DNA of 64,000 nt from assembly GCA_048267305.1 (NCBI GenBank), contig JBLWXT010000004.1, forward strand, positions 1-64,000, written 5' to 3'. Under the pieces are notes generated by a model that ran no database searches, was not told the DNA's origin, and was given only the letters and a program-made list of their open reading frames with translations. This DNA is from Owenweeksia sp048267305 (GTDB taxonomy: Bacteria > Bacteroidota > Bacteroidia > Flavobacteriales > Schleiferiaceae). This document shows, piece by piece, positions 1 through 9,161 of the stretch; the stretch's first letter is position 1; each line of letters opens with the position of its first letter. A program made the position numbers and the translations under genes.

Positions 1-1
1 T

Positions 2-79
2 ATGGAAGACTATAAACAAAAGGTAGCCCGGAACAAAGCCCAGGCTACGCAGGATAGTGTCGTTCACGCACTTCCTTGA
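2..79 (+). CDS. C-terminal tail of an upstream gene (partial)
   Basis: One forward frame is open from the window edge to a TGA at 77-79, while the other two forward frames meet stops within about 25 bases. The last 25 residues are polar and basic (DYKQKVARNKAQ) and end in HALP. This is probably the 3' end of a gene whose body lies before the window. There is too little to assign a family, and a chance open frame cannot be excluded. Confidence 0.35.
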   Translation: MEDYKQKVARNKAQATQDSVVHALP

Positions 80-471
80 ATCACAAAAATACTTTTTTGT
101 CTTTTACTTGGATTTTATAACAGTACCTTTTTGTTTGCATCCAATATCCTGGAAGTACTCCAAACTCCGCGGGGATGTTTACTTGAAAGAAAGCTTTTTA
201 ATGTGAAGAGCAGCTAGTCTTAAACCCTTGAATATCTTATATCTAAAATTTTTAAATCCTTGTACGGGACAATCCCTTTTTATAAGGAGGGAAAAATCCT
301 GATATATCTGGGGATTATCTCTAAGTCTCATAGTTGTCTGTAAAACAGAGGTGTAGGTCTTGTAGTTTTGATGTAGAATTAAATCGAACTATCAGAGAAG
401 TCCAGTAATCTCTTAAAAAAACGGGGCGGAACCGAAAAGCCTAATGAGTAGGGAAATTAAACACTTTAACT
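80..471. other. 392-base AT-rich gap, no gene seen
   Basis: No open frame with gene-like composition was seen on either strand. It contains an AT-rich stretch around 225-260 and nothing I can call as an RNA gene. It presumably holds the promoter of the small ORF at 472, but I see no exact TAnnTTTG element close to that start. Confidence 0.4.
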
Positions 472-699
472 ATGGATTTTTCATCGGAACTTAACAAATT
501 GGAAAACCTTGATGGTATTAACGTACAACTGGATGCAACGATGGCTGACGGCCAAAAAGCCAAGGACATTTTTTGCAAGAGTTGGCCCATTGCCAAAGTG
601 GTTTTAGAGGCACTATCAAAAATGACTTTTCCTGTAGGAGCCATTATTGCTATTGTAATTAAACTTGGAGATGGTATCTACAATAAGCACTGCGGATAG
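472..699 (+). CDS. Small hypothetical protein, 75 aa
   Basis: This isolated short ORF starts at an ATG. The encoded peptide has a polar, acidic N-terminal half (residues 1-32) and a hydrophobic C-terminal part. Residues 55-65 are almost entirely aliphatic, and the peptide ends GDGIYNKHCG. It has two cysteines (C35 and C74) and a CKSWP motif at 35-39. There is no signal peptide. The amphipathic/hydrophobic tail and the position beside a RAYT element suggest an accessory gene. A membrane-active or bacteriocin-like peptide is possible, but this is speculation; I do not recognise the family. No partner or immunity gene is visible nearby. Confidence 0.5.
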   Translation: MDFSSELNKLENLDGINVQLDATMADGQKAKDIFCKSWPIAKVVLEALSKMTFPVGAIIAIVIKLGDGIYNKHCG

Positions 700-765
700 A
701 ATTTCATCAACTCAAATTTATCAGGGCTATCTTTTGGATCGCTCGATAGTGAAATTATTATCATG

Positions 766-798
766 AGTCCTGACAGCTTTTTAAAAGCTGTCAGGACT
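766..798. repeat. REP-like palindrome upstream of the RAYT
   Basis: Perfect inverted repeat: arm AGTCCTGACAGCTTTT at 766-781, one central T, complementary arm at 783-798 (16 bp arms). It lies between the 75-aa ORF and the transposase gene. It shares the core AGWCCTKACAG with the palindromes at 1114 and 1493. It could also terminate the transcript of the small ORF. Confidence 0.75.
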
Positions 799-857
799 AT
801 TGCTGATAAAACTGATTCTGTCTTTTTTTGTAGTTTACTATTATCAAACCTCAAAAA

Positions 858-1481
858 ATGACACCTAATACCGGACCTTTAATTCCGGATGCAACCTATC
901 ACATCTTTAACCATATTAATGGTGAGGGGCAACTTTATAAAACCGAGGAAAACTATCGGTATTTTCTAGACTTGTACAAAAAGTATATATCACCAATAGC
1001 CGAAACTTTTTGCTATTGCTTAATGCCAAACCACTTTCATTTTTTGATAAGGGTTAAGAGCGAGGAGCATGTGGTGAGTTATTTCCGGAGTGCCAGAAAG
1101 AATATTAGGGAGGAAGACCTGACAGGTTTTAAAAACCTGTCAGGTCTTTTATCGCGGCAGTTTAGCAATTATTTAAATGCTTACGCCAAAGCCTTCAACA
1201 AACAATACAACAGAAAAGGCAGCCTTTTTATGCGGCCCTACAAAAGGAAGCAGGTAACCGATGAGAAATATTTAAGAAAGCTGGTGCATTACATACATTA
1301 CAATCCAAAGGAGGCGGGGCTGTGTGATTCTTTAGAAAGCTATAAATACTCATCCTACAAAGCCATCTGCAACAGATGTTCTGAAAACCTAAATGTGGAG
1401 GAAGTTTTTCAGTGGTTTGGTGATTTGAGAAATTTTATTTTTAGCCATCAATCCACTCCTGAATTTTCAGGGATTGAGTAA
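858..1481 (+). CDS. REP-associated tyrosine transposase (RAYT, Y1_Tnp family), 207 aa
   Basis: This is a single-strand-processing HUH/Y1 endonuclease related to IS200/IS605 TnpA. The HUH motif is H59-F-H61 in the context MPNHFHFLIR, and the probable catalytic tyrosine is in YIHYNP (145-150). The conserved AYAKAFNKQYNRKGSLF block is at about 109-125. RAYTs are single-copy domesticated transposases thought to act on REP palindromes. Here the gene is flanked by long palindromes (766-798 and 1493-1524) and carries a third in frame (1114-1148), encoding residues 86-97. That stretch sits between two conserved blocks and looks like an insertion. The frame stays open through it, so the protein is probably full length, though activity is uncertain. 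Confidence 0.88.
   Translation: MTPNTGPLIPDATYHIFNHINGEGQLYKTEENYRYFLDLYKKYISPIAETFCYCLMPNHFHFLIRVKSEEHVVSYFRSARKNIREEDLTGFKNLSGLLSRQFSNYLNAYAKAFNKQYNRKGSLFMRPYKRKQVTDEKYLRKLVHYIHYNPKEAGLCDSLESYKYSSYKAICNRCSENLNVEEVFQWFGDLRNFIFSHQSTPEFSGIE
1114..1148. repeat. REP-like palindrome inside the RAYT coding sequence
   Basis: Perfect inverted repeat: arm AAGACCTGACAGGTTTT at 1114-1130, one central A, complementary arm at 1132-1148 (17 bp arms). It is read in frame as EDLTGFKNLSGL (residues 86-97), linking the N-terminal catalytic block to the conserved FSNYLNAYAKAFNK region. It has the same core as the two flanking palindromes. Confidence 0.8.
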
Positions 1482-1492
1482 TTCAAAGGTTT

Positions 1493-1524
1493 AGTCCTTA
1501 CAGGTTTTAAAACCTGTAAGGACT
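1493..1524. repeat. REP-like palindrome downstream of the RAYT, possible terminator
   Basis: Perfect 32-bp palindrome: AGTCCTTACAGGTTTT at 1493-1508, directly followed by its complement at 1509-1524 and a short T run. It starts 11 bases after the RAYT stop, so it could serve both as a REP element and as an intrinsic terminator. Confidence 0.75.
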
Positions 1525-1750
1525 TTTTGTTTGTAATGAATATCTAATAAAGTGATAACACCCACATAATGTTGCTTAACTGTTTATAGATATGTATGAA
1601 GTGTAGTTGTCACACTATGAGTAGTTTGGGGGTGTCTTTTTTTACCCTGTTGAAATACGGTTTAATAATCCTTTAACGATCTCAACAGATTCAAGGAACC
1701 TTGTCTTCCCACCTTCGCGAGTGTTAATAATTCCATAAAAACACACTCAA

Positions 1751-4700
1751 ATGAAAAAAATTACAAGCGGATTATTCCTTGCTGCTGCCATGGGTTTCGG
1801 CAGTTTGGCATGGGGACAATCCCAAACCATTCAGGTTCGCATCAACAATGGAAATGATGATGTGGAAGAAAACGGAGCAAATGCTACCTCCAATCCCGGA
1901 GCCATGTATTTCAACAGTTCGGATCTTGAATTCGTAAATGACGGAAGTAGAGGAGATCAGGTTATTGGCATGCGCTTCAATAACGTAGCTATCCCACAAG
2001 GGGCCGTGGTAAGCAATGCCTACATCCAGTTTACGGTTGATGAAGACGATGATAAGAGCGGTACGGTTGTTTTAAAGGCTGAGGATGTTGATAATTCCGG
2101 AGCTTTTGTTAACAGCAACAACAATGTGTCGGGCCGCAGCATGACTTCCGACAGTGTAGTTTGGCAAAATATTCCATCCTGGCCGGTAGTAGGTGCAGCA
2201 GGTGCAGATCAACAAACGCCAAACATTGCATCCTTGGTGCAATCGGTGATAAGCCGTGGAGGTTGGGTTTCTGGTAATTCACTTACAATTATTGCAAGTG
2301 GTAGCGGTCAACGTACTGCTGAATCTTATGATGGTTCTGCAGGAAAGGCGCCTTTATTGGTGGTTGAGTTTGTGACTCCACAAACCACTACCTTTAATAT
2401 ACTCTTTGATAGCGATGATGCTGAAGAAGATTTGAATGCCTCCGGAGCAATGGATCTTTCGAGCACTGATCTTGAGCTTACTAAAGATGGTTCATCTGAA
2501 CAGGTAATTGGCTTGCGTTATGGAAACGTGTCTATTCCTGCCAATTCAAAAATTTTAAGTGCTTATCTGCAATTTACGGCAGACGAGGTAAACACTACTG
2601 GCCAGGTGGATGTTTTGATTACTGCCGAAAATGCTCCCAATGCAGCGGCAATTACCAGTGCACCGGGCAATCTTAGTGGCAGAACCTATTTCCCAACTCC
2701 GGTAATATGGTCGCCAGGAGCTTTTGCAGCTATTGATGATGCCGGGGCAGACGAGCGTTCAGCCGATATTTCTGATTTAGTGCAGGCTATAATTGATCAG
2801 GCCGGTTGGAAAAAAGGAAATGCCCTGCTTATAGGCATGGTTGATCCTGTGGTTTTGAGCGTTCCCGGTTATACCGGAAATACTGGAAAGCGTGTAGCCA
2901 GAAGCCGTGATCAAAATGCAGCTAAAGCTGCCAGGCTTATCGTTACCTATGTTGCTCCCGCAGAATATCAAAACGGAACATTCCCTATCGCCAAAGGTGG
3001 CTCCTGGAAATATTCTGACGATGGAACCGATCTTAACGGTACAAGCTGGACCTCTAAAAACTACAACGATAGCACCTGGAAATACGGTGATGCCATTTTA
3101 GGTTATGGAAATGGCAATGATGCCACTACCCTTGACTTTGGGGCAGATGCCAATAATAAAAACACTACTTATTATTTACGTCACACCTTTGATGTAAGTG
3201 ATGCTTCTCAATACGATTCTTTGGTATTTGATGTCCTTCGTGATGATGGTGTGGTTGTATATGTAAATGGTGTTGAGGCTTTTCGCCAAAACATGCCAGC
3301 CGGTCCGGTAGGATATAACACAGCGGCTTCTGCCACTGTGGGAGGTGGAGATGAAACCACTTATTTCCGCACTAAAACTGCCAACTTATTACAGAATGGA
3401 TTAAACGTAATTGCTGTTGAATTGCACCAGGCTACGGCCAGCAGCTCTGACTTGAGCTTTGATATGGAAGTGGGTTTTGAATTGCCTCCGCTTACGGCCA
3501 CAGATTATCCACTTAGCGCTGGTACTGATTGGAATTACCTCGATAACGGTACTTGCCTTGACGGAACAAACTGGAAAGATGTAAGTTTTAATGACAATAA
3601 CTGGAACTTTGGTCCTGCACCCCTGGGTTATGGTGATGCCATGAATACTACTATCTCTTATGGTCCTGATGCCAATAACAAATACGTTACCTATTACTTC
3701 CGCAGAAGTCTTAATGTAGAATTAGCTAAGTTAACGGACACCGTAATATTCAGCCTTCGCAGAGATGATGGCGCTGTAGTATATGTTAATGGCGTTGAGC
3801 TTATTCGCGATAACATGACTGCCACTTCAACATGTGATAGCACTGCGCCTGTTACAATAACTGGTTCGGGAGAAACTGAGTATCAAATCTTCAAATTTCC
3901 AAAATCAATATTCAACGAAGGTGTAAACCAAATTGCTGTTGAGATACATAATCGTGACGTATACAGTTCTGATCTTGGTTTTGATCTGCAGATTGAGAAT
4001 ACGCCTTTTGTTAATCCGGCAGTAGATTGTAATACTCCACATATTGGATGTTTTACCTCAATTGTTCCAACATCTCAAACTCCAAACCTTATCATAGCAA
4101 AGGAGCACGATTTTCAGCTATTGATTAAGCAGGGAGATTATTATACCAATCCATTGGGAAGCCTCACTCAGGTGGGAGGAAATAATGACTTTACGGGTTT
4201 TGTACCAATGAATGGTAGCAGCGAGCTTGGTCATCTCTCTATTAATCATGAAACTACACCTGGTGGTGTAACTCTGGCGGATATTCACTTTGATAGAAAA
4301 TCGTTGTTATGGGTTGTGGATACCACACGTCCAATTGATTTTTTCGGGAATGATTTGGTTACTTCCAACCGCAACTGTTCTGGTGGTATTACCCCATGGG
4401 GAACCATTATTACTTGCGAAGAAACGGCTACAAGTGCAGATGTAAATGGTGATGGCTATAATGACGTGGGCTGGAACGTGGAAATAGATCCTCTTACGGC
4501 CAAGGTAATGGATTATGATAATGATGGTAAGGCCGATAAACTTTGGGCCATGGGAGCCGCCTCTCACGAAAATGCCGCCATCTCTAAGGATCGTGTAACA
4601 GTTTATACTGGTGAAGACGGTGGATCGTCTGCTGTATTTAAATTTGTGGCCGATACCCCGGGAAATCTGAGTGCCGGTAAACTTTACGCTTTGAAGCTTG

Positions 4701-6142
4701 ATGGTCCGTTGGTAGGAGGAGAGCCTACTTCTAAGGGAGGTAGCTGGATTACCATCCCCAATACCACAAAAACCGAACGCAACAGTGCCCGCTCATTGGC
4801 AATATCATTGGGTGCTACAAATTTCAATGGAGTTGAGGATATTGAATTTGGAACCGTTGATGGTAAGGTTTACTTTACCTCAAAAGGTAATGGCCGTATT
4901 TATCGCTTTGATGAAAACGGAAGCAAAGTAGCTAATTTCGAAACCTTTGTAGGAGGAACCTCTTATGATATACATACAAACAACGGTGTATTTACCGAAG
5001 CATGGGGCGGAGGAAACGACAACCTTTGTTTTGATGATAAAGGAAATCTTTGGGTACTTCAGGATGGAGGCCGTAATTATGTATGGGTAGTACGTCCTGA
5101 CCATAGCCAGGTTGAGCCAAAAGTTGAGTTGTTTGCCTCTTTCCCCAGTGGATCTGAGCCTTGCGGTTTAACATTCTCTCCAGATTACCGTTTTGGTTTC
5201 ATTAGCGTACAGCATCCAAGCAGCAGCAACACTCCTCAAATGGACGCAGCAGGTAATATGGTAGCTTTTAATGCTTCTGCAACCTTGGTTTTTGCTTTAG
5301 ATGAAAACCTTGGTTCTCAGCCAACAGATACTGCTATCGTTTCTGGTGGAGACTGGATGAAGAGTACAGTTGTTACTCCATCAAACTATAGTGGATATTG
5401 GGGTGGTGTAAACAGTATGTTGCCTGCCGACACTACTTTTACAGTAAATGCCGAAGAGGGTCAGCCTTACGGTTATCCTTCCATCAATCCTGTACAGGGT
5501 TCTTCAGTAATTAAAACAGGAAACAGTGTTACTTACTTCCGTAAGAATTTTGTGGTAAACAACCCTGCTGTTGCCAATGTGCGTTTGCAAACCACAGCTG
5601 ATGACCAGGCTGAGATTTACATCAACGGAACCAGAATTGCTCAGATTTCTGACTTTGGTAGAGCTAACTACAAAGCTCCTGGTCATGATGTTAAAATTAT
5701 GGCTGATGGCACCGTTACCAATGGCTTTAATGGTGGAGACTCCTACAACTTTGTAACTGCCGGAAAATTGGATACTATCCTTGATTCAGGTCTTAACGAA
5801 GTAATAGTGGTAGTTCGTAACCTTGGTAAGCCAAGCGATATGGGTGGTTTCTCTTTCCGCATGGATTTAGATGAGAACTCTAAAAAGAGTGTTAGCTTTT
5901 CTGCTGCCAGTGAGGGAATCAACATTTATCCAAATCCTACCAGTGGTTTGGTTAAAGTAAGCCTCCCTTATTCTGATGCCGGACATCAGGTAAGTTTGTT
6001 TGATATCAGCGGTAAGGTGATAGATAGCAAAATATCAAATAGCAATATAGAGATGGACCTTAGTAATTATTCAACAGGAGTTTACTTCCTGCAAATAAAA
6101 TCAGGGGATAAGGTAATTACCGAGAAGGTAGTGAAGCAGTAG
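1751..6142 (+). CDS. Secreted multidomain PhoX-type phosphatase with T9SS sorting domain, 1463 aa
   Basis: The PhoX family (DUF839) comprises Ca/Fe-dependent alkaline phosphatases. The core spans roughly residues 755-1185 and carries the diagnostic TPWGT..TCEE block (881-891), NHETTPGG and DVNGDGYNDVGW segments. In front lie a signal peptide (1-23, ending AWGQ), two tandem beta-sandwich modules (about 25-207 and 210-405; DVEENG, VIGLRYGNVSIP type) and two jelly-roll modules (about 410-580 and 587-750; DDGVVVYVNGVE and DDGAVVYVNGVE). A third such module follows the core (about 1190-1380). The C-terminus (1390-1463) is a type A T9SS sorting domain starting NIYPNPTSG, so the protein should be exported through the outer membrane and anchored or released. 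PhoX enzymes are usually much shorter; the extra modules suggest binding to polymers or surfaces. Substrate is inferred. Confidence 0.85.
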   Translation: MKKITSGLFLAAAMGFGSLAWGQSQTIQVRINNGNDDVEENGANATSNPGAMYFNSSDLEFVNDGSRGDQVIGMRFNNVAIPQGAVVSNAYIQFTVDEDDDKSGTVVLKAEDVDNSGAFVNSNNNVSGRSMTSDSVVWQNIPSWPVVGAAGADQQTPNIASLVQSVISRGGWVSGNSLTIIASGSGQRTAESYDGSAGKAPLLVVEFVTPQTTTFNILFDSDDAEEDLNASGAMDLSSTDLELTKDGSSEQVIGLRYGNVSIPANSKILSAYLQFTADEVNTTGQVDVLITAENAPNAAAITSAPGNLSGRTYFPTPVIWSPGAFAAIDDAGADERSADISDLVQAIIDQAGWKKGNALLIGMVDPVVLSVPGYTGNTGKRVARSRDQNAAKAARLIVTYVAPAEYQNGTFPIAKGGSWKYSDDGTDLNGTSWTSKNYNDSTWKYGDAILGYGNGNDATTLDFGADANNKNTTYYLRHTFDVSDASQYDSLVFDVLRDDGVVVYVNGVEAFRQNMPAGPVGYNTAASATVGGGDETTYFRTKTANLLQNGLNVIAVELHQATASSSDLSFDMEVGFELPPLTATDYPLSAGTDWNYLDNGTCLDGTNWKDVSFNDNNWNFGPAPLGYGDAMNTTISYGPDANNKYVTYYFRRSLNVELAKLTDTVIFSLRRDDGAVVYVNGVELIRDNMTATSTCDSTAPVTITGSGETEYQIFKFPKSIFNEGVNQIAVEIHNRDVYSSDLGFDLQIENTPFVNPAVDCNTPHIGCFTSIVPTSQTPNLIIAKEHDFQLLIKQGDYYTNPLGSLTQVGGNNDFTGFVPMNGSSELGHLSINHETTPGGVTLADIHFDRKSLLWVVDTTRPIDFFGNDLVTSNRNCSGGITPWGTIITCEETATSADVNGDGYNDVGWNVEIDPLTAKVMDYDNDGKADKLWAMGAASHENAAISKDRVTVYTGEDGGSSAVFKFVADTPGNLSAGKLYALKLDGPLVGGEPTSKGGSWITIPNTTKTERNSARSLAISLGATNFNGVEDIEFGTVDGKVYFTSKGNGRIYRFDENGSKVANFETFVGGTSYDIHTNNGVFTEAWGGGNDNLCFDDKGNLWVLQDGGRNYVWVVRPDHSQVEPKVELFASFPSGSEPCGLTFSPDYRFGFISVQHPSSSNTPQMDAAGNMVAFNASATLVFALDENLGSQPTDTAIVSGGDWMKSTVVTPSNYSGYWGGVNSMLPADTTFTVNAEEGQPYGYPSINPVQGSSVIKTGNSVTYFRKNFVVNNPAVANVRLQTTADDQAEIYINGTRIAQISDFGRANYKAPGHDVKIMADGTVTNGFNGGDSYNFVTAGKLDTILDSGLNEVIVVVRNLGKPSDMGGFSFRMDLDENSKKSVSFSAASEGINIYPNPTSGLVKVSLPYSDAGHQVSLFDISGKVIDSKISNSNIEMDLSNYSTGVYFLQIKSGDKVITEKVVKQ

Positions 6143-6172
6143 AGTTTCATTTACATCTCCCTTTGCTTACAG

Positions 6173-6202
6173 GCCGCCCCTCATTGAGGGGCGGCTTTTT
6201 TT
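6173..6202 (+). terminator. Intrinsic terminator after the PhoX-type gene
   Basis: 11-bp GC-rich stem (GCCGCCCCTCA at 6173-6183 with its complement at 6185-6195) and a single-base loop in DNA notation, followed by seven T. It begins 30 bases after the stop codon. Confidence 0.85.
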
Positions 6203-6339
6203 ATGGCATCCTTCGATAAAGTGTATAGCATACAACATCCTTAATTTCTTAACATTAAAGCAATCTATTGATAAGATACCCTTAAGATCCGATAAGCCTA
6301 ATCCCATCACTTTTGCGCTTTAGATAAAGCACATAGCAA

Positions 6340-8193
6340 ATGATGAAGAGTTTATGGAAGTTAAAAGTGGTGAAACGGTTGTTAATGCTTAGCGGTATTG
6401 GTATGTGCATTACTTTAATGCAGTTCTCACTCAATCATCCGGGCAATAAACTCTCTGAGCTTACAGCTGAAAATACACAGGCGTTTCAATCGGCCATCCA
6501 AAACCTTAGCCAGGTGGCAGATGAGTTTCAGATGGGCCGCAAGACCCAAAAAGAGCTGCAAATTGCCGTTGCAGCCGTTCGCCTGTCCTATAAAAAAATC
6601 GAATTTCTACTGGAATACTATTATCCTGATTTCGTAGAGGAGCACATTAATGGTGCCCCTTTATTGCATATCAAAAGGGTAGGGCCAAGACCTCAGGTGG
6701 TGCCTCCCGAAGGTTTACAGGTTTTAGATGAATTGGCATTTTCTGATGAAGCTGATAAGGAGAAAACGGAAATAGCTGTATTGGCCCGTCAGCTTGCTAA
6801 TAACTACGATGTGGTGATGGCAAGTTTCGCAAGTAAGGAAGTGAAAAGGGAAGAGTTGGCTGAAGCCATGCGCATGGAGCTGGTGCGCATATTTACCATG
6901 GGAGTTACGGGCTTTGACACTCCAGGTTCACTAAATGCCTTAAAGGAGGCCCGTGTATCTTTTCAGGCTTTGCAGGATGTTAGCCAACCCTATCTATCGG
7001 CACTAACGGAGGTTGAATCTCAAAAGGTGAAAAACCTTTTTGACAGTGGTATTGATTTCCTGAATAAGGATGTGAGCTTTGATGATTTTGACAGACTTTC
7101 TTTCCTAACCAATTATATTGACCCTCTATATCGCGAACTAAAAAAACTTGGTAGCTCGTCAGGCACTAAGGCCACTTCCTGGGGATGGAACGCCAATAGC
7201 AACAGCATTTTTGCAGCAGATTTTCTCGATCCTTATTTCTATGCTGAGCTGAGAAAGGATGAAGACAGCCAGGCTCTTTTGAATTTAGGGCAAAAGCTTT
7301 TTTATGATCCCATTTTAAGTCAGAATAATCAAATGAGCTGTGCCAGCTGCCACAACCCTGCCAAAGGCTTTACGGATGGACAGGCTAAATCTGCCAGTAG
7401 CGTGGAAGGTAAAAGCGTGCAGCGTAATTCACCAACGCTATTAAATGCCGTTTACTCCGATAGATACTTCTACGATCTCCGTGCTTTTAGTCTGGAACAG
7501 CAGGCTGAGCATGTTATTTTTAATCACGATGAATTTAATACCGGTTATAAGGAAATTGTGGAAAAGCTGAATGAATCAGATACTTATCCTAAGCTGGCTA
7601 AAAAAGCATTTGGCCACAAGCAAATTAACCGCGATGACTTTTCAAAGGCACTGGCTTCTTATGTGCTTTCGCTACAATCATTTAATAGTGATTTTGATAA
7701 ATATGTGAGGGGAGAAAAGCAGGATTTGAGCCCAAAGGTAAAAGACGGTTTTAATCTTTTTATGGGAAAGGCTGCCTGCGGTACTTGCCACTTTGCGCCC
7801 ACCTTTGCGGGATTGGTGCCTCCACAGTTTGCCAAAAATGAAAGTGAGATTTTGGGCGTTTTGGCCAAACCAAATTCTAAAACATTAGATGAAGATGGCG
7901 GGCGACTTGCCAGTACGATGTACAATGAAATGGCCTGGATTTATGAGAAATCCTTTAAAACCTCCACTGTGCGTAATGTGGAAATTACAGGTCCTTATTT
8001 TCATAATGGAGCTTACAACACCCTTGAAGAGGTTGTTGATTTTTACGACCATGGAGGTGGAGCCGGCCTTGGTTTGGAGGTGGTTAATCAAACTCTGGCA
8101 GGAGACTCACTTAAACTAAATGCAAGTGAAAAGGAAGCTATAGTGGCCTTTATGAAATCATTAACGGATAACTCTGCCGGACAGGCCTATTAA
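6340..8193 (+). CDS. Di-heme cytochrome c peroxidase (CcpA/MauG family) with helical N-terminal domain, 617 aa
   Basis: Periplasmic heme peroxidase expected to reduce H2O2, or to oxidise a protein partner, through two c-type hemes. The heme sites are CASCH (334-338) and CGTCH (480-484), with typical flanking blocks (LGQKLFYDP, LSQNNQMSCASCHNPAKGFTDG, RNSPTLLNA, TGPYFHNGAYNTLEEVVDFYDHGGG). Residues 1-30 form an export signal. Residues about 40-290 are an alpha-helical, imelysin-like extension not found in classical CcpA enzymes. A near-consensus -7 element (CACTTTTG, 6308-6315) lies 24 bases before the ATG. The LRR gene starts 4 bases after the stop, suggesting co-transcription. Confidence 0.85.
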   Translation: MMKSLWKLKVVKRLLMLSGIGMCITLMQFSLNHPGNKLSELTAENTQAFQSAIQNLSQVADEFQMGRKTQKELQIAVAAVRLSYKKIEFLLEYYYPDFVEEHINGAPLLHIKRVGPRPQVVPPEGLQVLDELAFSDEADKEKTEIAVLARQLANNYDVVMASFASKEVKREELAEAMRMELVRIFTMGVTGFDTPGSLNALKEARVSFQALQDVSQPYLSALTEVESQKVKNLFDSGIDFLNKDVSFDDFDRLSFLTNYIDPLYRELKKLGSSSGTKATSWGWNANSNSIFAADFLDPYFYAELRKDEDSQALLNLGQKLFYDPILSQNNQMSCASCHNPAKGFTDGQAKSASSVEGKSVQRNSPTLLNAVYSDRYFYDLRAFSLEQQAEHVIFNHDEFNTGYKEIVEKLNESDTYPKLAKKAFGHKQINRDDFSKALASYVLSLQSFNSDFDKYVRGEKQDLSPKVKDGFNLFMGKAACGTCHFAPTFAGLVPPQFAKNESEILGVLAKPNSKTLDEDGGRLASTMYNEMAWIYEKSFKTSTVRNVEITGPYFHNGAYNTLEEVVDFYDHGGGAGLGLEVVNQTLAGDSLKLNASEKEAIVAFMKSLTDNSAGQAY

Positions 8194-8197
8194 AGGA

Positions 8198-9115
8198 ATG
8201 AAGTTTATGAAAAATATTTTCACTTTAAGTTTTGCCCTTATGTGCGCGATTGGCTTTTCTCAATTTGCCAACCCCAAAGAGTCATTTGTATTTTATAGTG
8301 TGGAGGAGGCCGTGGCAAGTAAAATTCCCGCAAAGCAATTAAACCTGCGCGATCAAAACCTTTTTGAGGTAGATGATGATATCTCGGAGCTTAAGGATTT
8401 AACTTTCCTAAACCTGATGCGAAACCATTTGGAAAGTTGGGATTATGAGCTGTTTGAACTGAAAAACCTTGAAGTACTTGATATTAAGATCAACAATCTG
8501 AAAGTGCTGCCAGCTGAAATCTCCAATCTTAAAAAGCTGATATCTCTTGATATTACCAATAATAAAATCAATCAACTGCCTCCCGAAATAGGAAAATTGA
8601 AGAATCTGAAATATATATACGCTTCCCTAAACTACTTTATTACCGTGCCGGAGGAAATCGGGAATTGCAAGGATTTGGAAGTTTTAACGATTGATAACAA
8701 TCAGCTGAGCTATTTACCACAAAGCATTACAAATCTTAAAAACCTGAAGGTTTTAGATTTAGGGCTCAACCAGTTTAAAAGTATTGATGCTGAGTGGGGC
8801 AATTTCCAAAACCTCGAAGAACTGAAACTGGAGTACAATTACCTTCAGGTTTTGCCGGAAGAAATCTGTGAGCTCTCCAAACTCAGAGTATTAAACCTGA
8901 GTGACAACCGGCTTACCGAGTTGCCTCAATCTCTTTACAAACTCCAAAATCTGGAGTATTTGGTGTTGTCTAACAACAGTTTGGAGAAGATGCCGGAGAA
9001 CCTGGAGAGCCTTGTTAACCTGAAGACACTTATTGCCATCAACAACAATTTCAGCGAAAGCGAGAAAGCACGCATAAAGGCAGCTTTACCCAATTGCCAC
9101 ATTCAACTAAACTAA
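8198..9115 (+). CDS. Secreted leucine-rich-repeat protein, 305 aa
   Basis: A signal peptide (about 1-21, ending GFSQF) is followed from about residue 45 to 290 by roughly ten 23-residue leucine-rich repeats of the LxxLxxLxLxxNxLxxLPxxI type, for example NNQLSYLPQSITNLKNLKVL. Such curved solenoids mediate protein binding. No enzymatic domain, transmembrane anchor or T9SS domain is seen. It lies 4 bases downstream of the peroxidase gene and is probably co-transcribed, so the two may act together at the cell envelope, though no direct evidence shows this. Confidence 0.85.
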   Translation: MKFMKNIFTLSFALMCAIGFSQFANPKESFVFYSVEEAVASKIPAKQLNLRDQNLFEVDDDISELKDLTFLNLMRNHLESWDYELFELKNLEVLDIKINNLKVLPAEISNLKKLISLDITNNKINQLPPEIGKLKNLKYIYASLNYFITVPEEIGNCKDLEVLTIDNNQLSYLPQSITNLKNLKVLDLGLNQFKSIDAEWGNFQNLEELKLEYNYLQVLPEEICELSKLRVLNLSDNRLTELPQSLYKLQNLEYLVLSNNSLEKMPENLESLVNLKTLIAINNNFSESEKARIKAALPNCHIQLN

Positions 9116-9161
9116 AGGTGAATATTGGCTATATTCGGCCAAAATTCGAACGTTTAGCACA

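Noticed and set aside
1698..1712. ACCTTGT followed by CTTCCCAC upstream of the PhoX gene, considered as another heptad-repeat copy
   Set aside because: Only the closing unit matches; preceding bases do not keep the CTAANNT pattern. It could be a remnant but is not distinguishable from chance.
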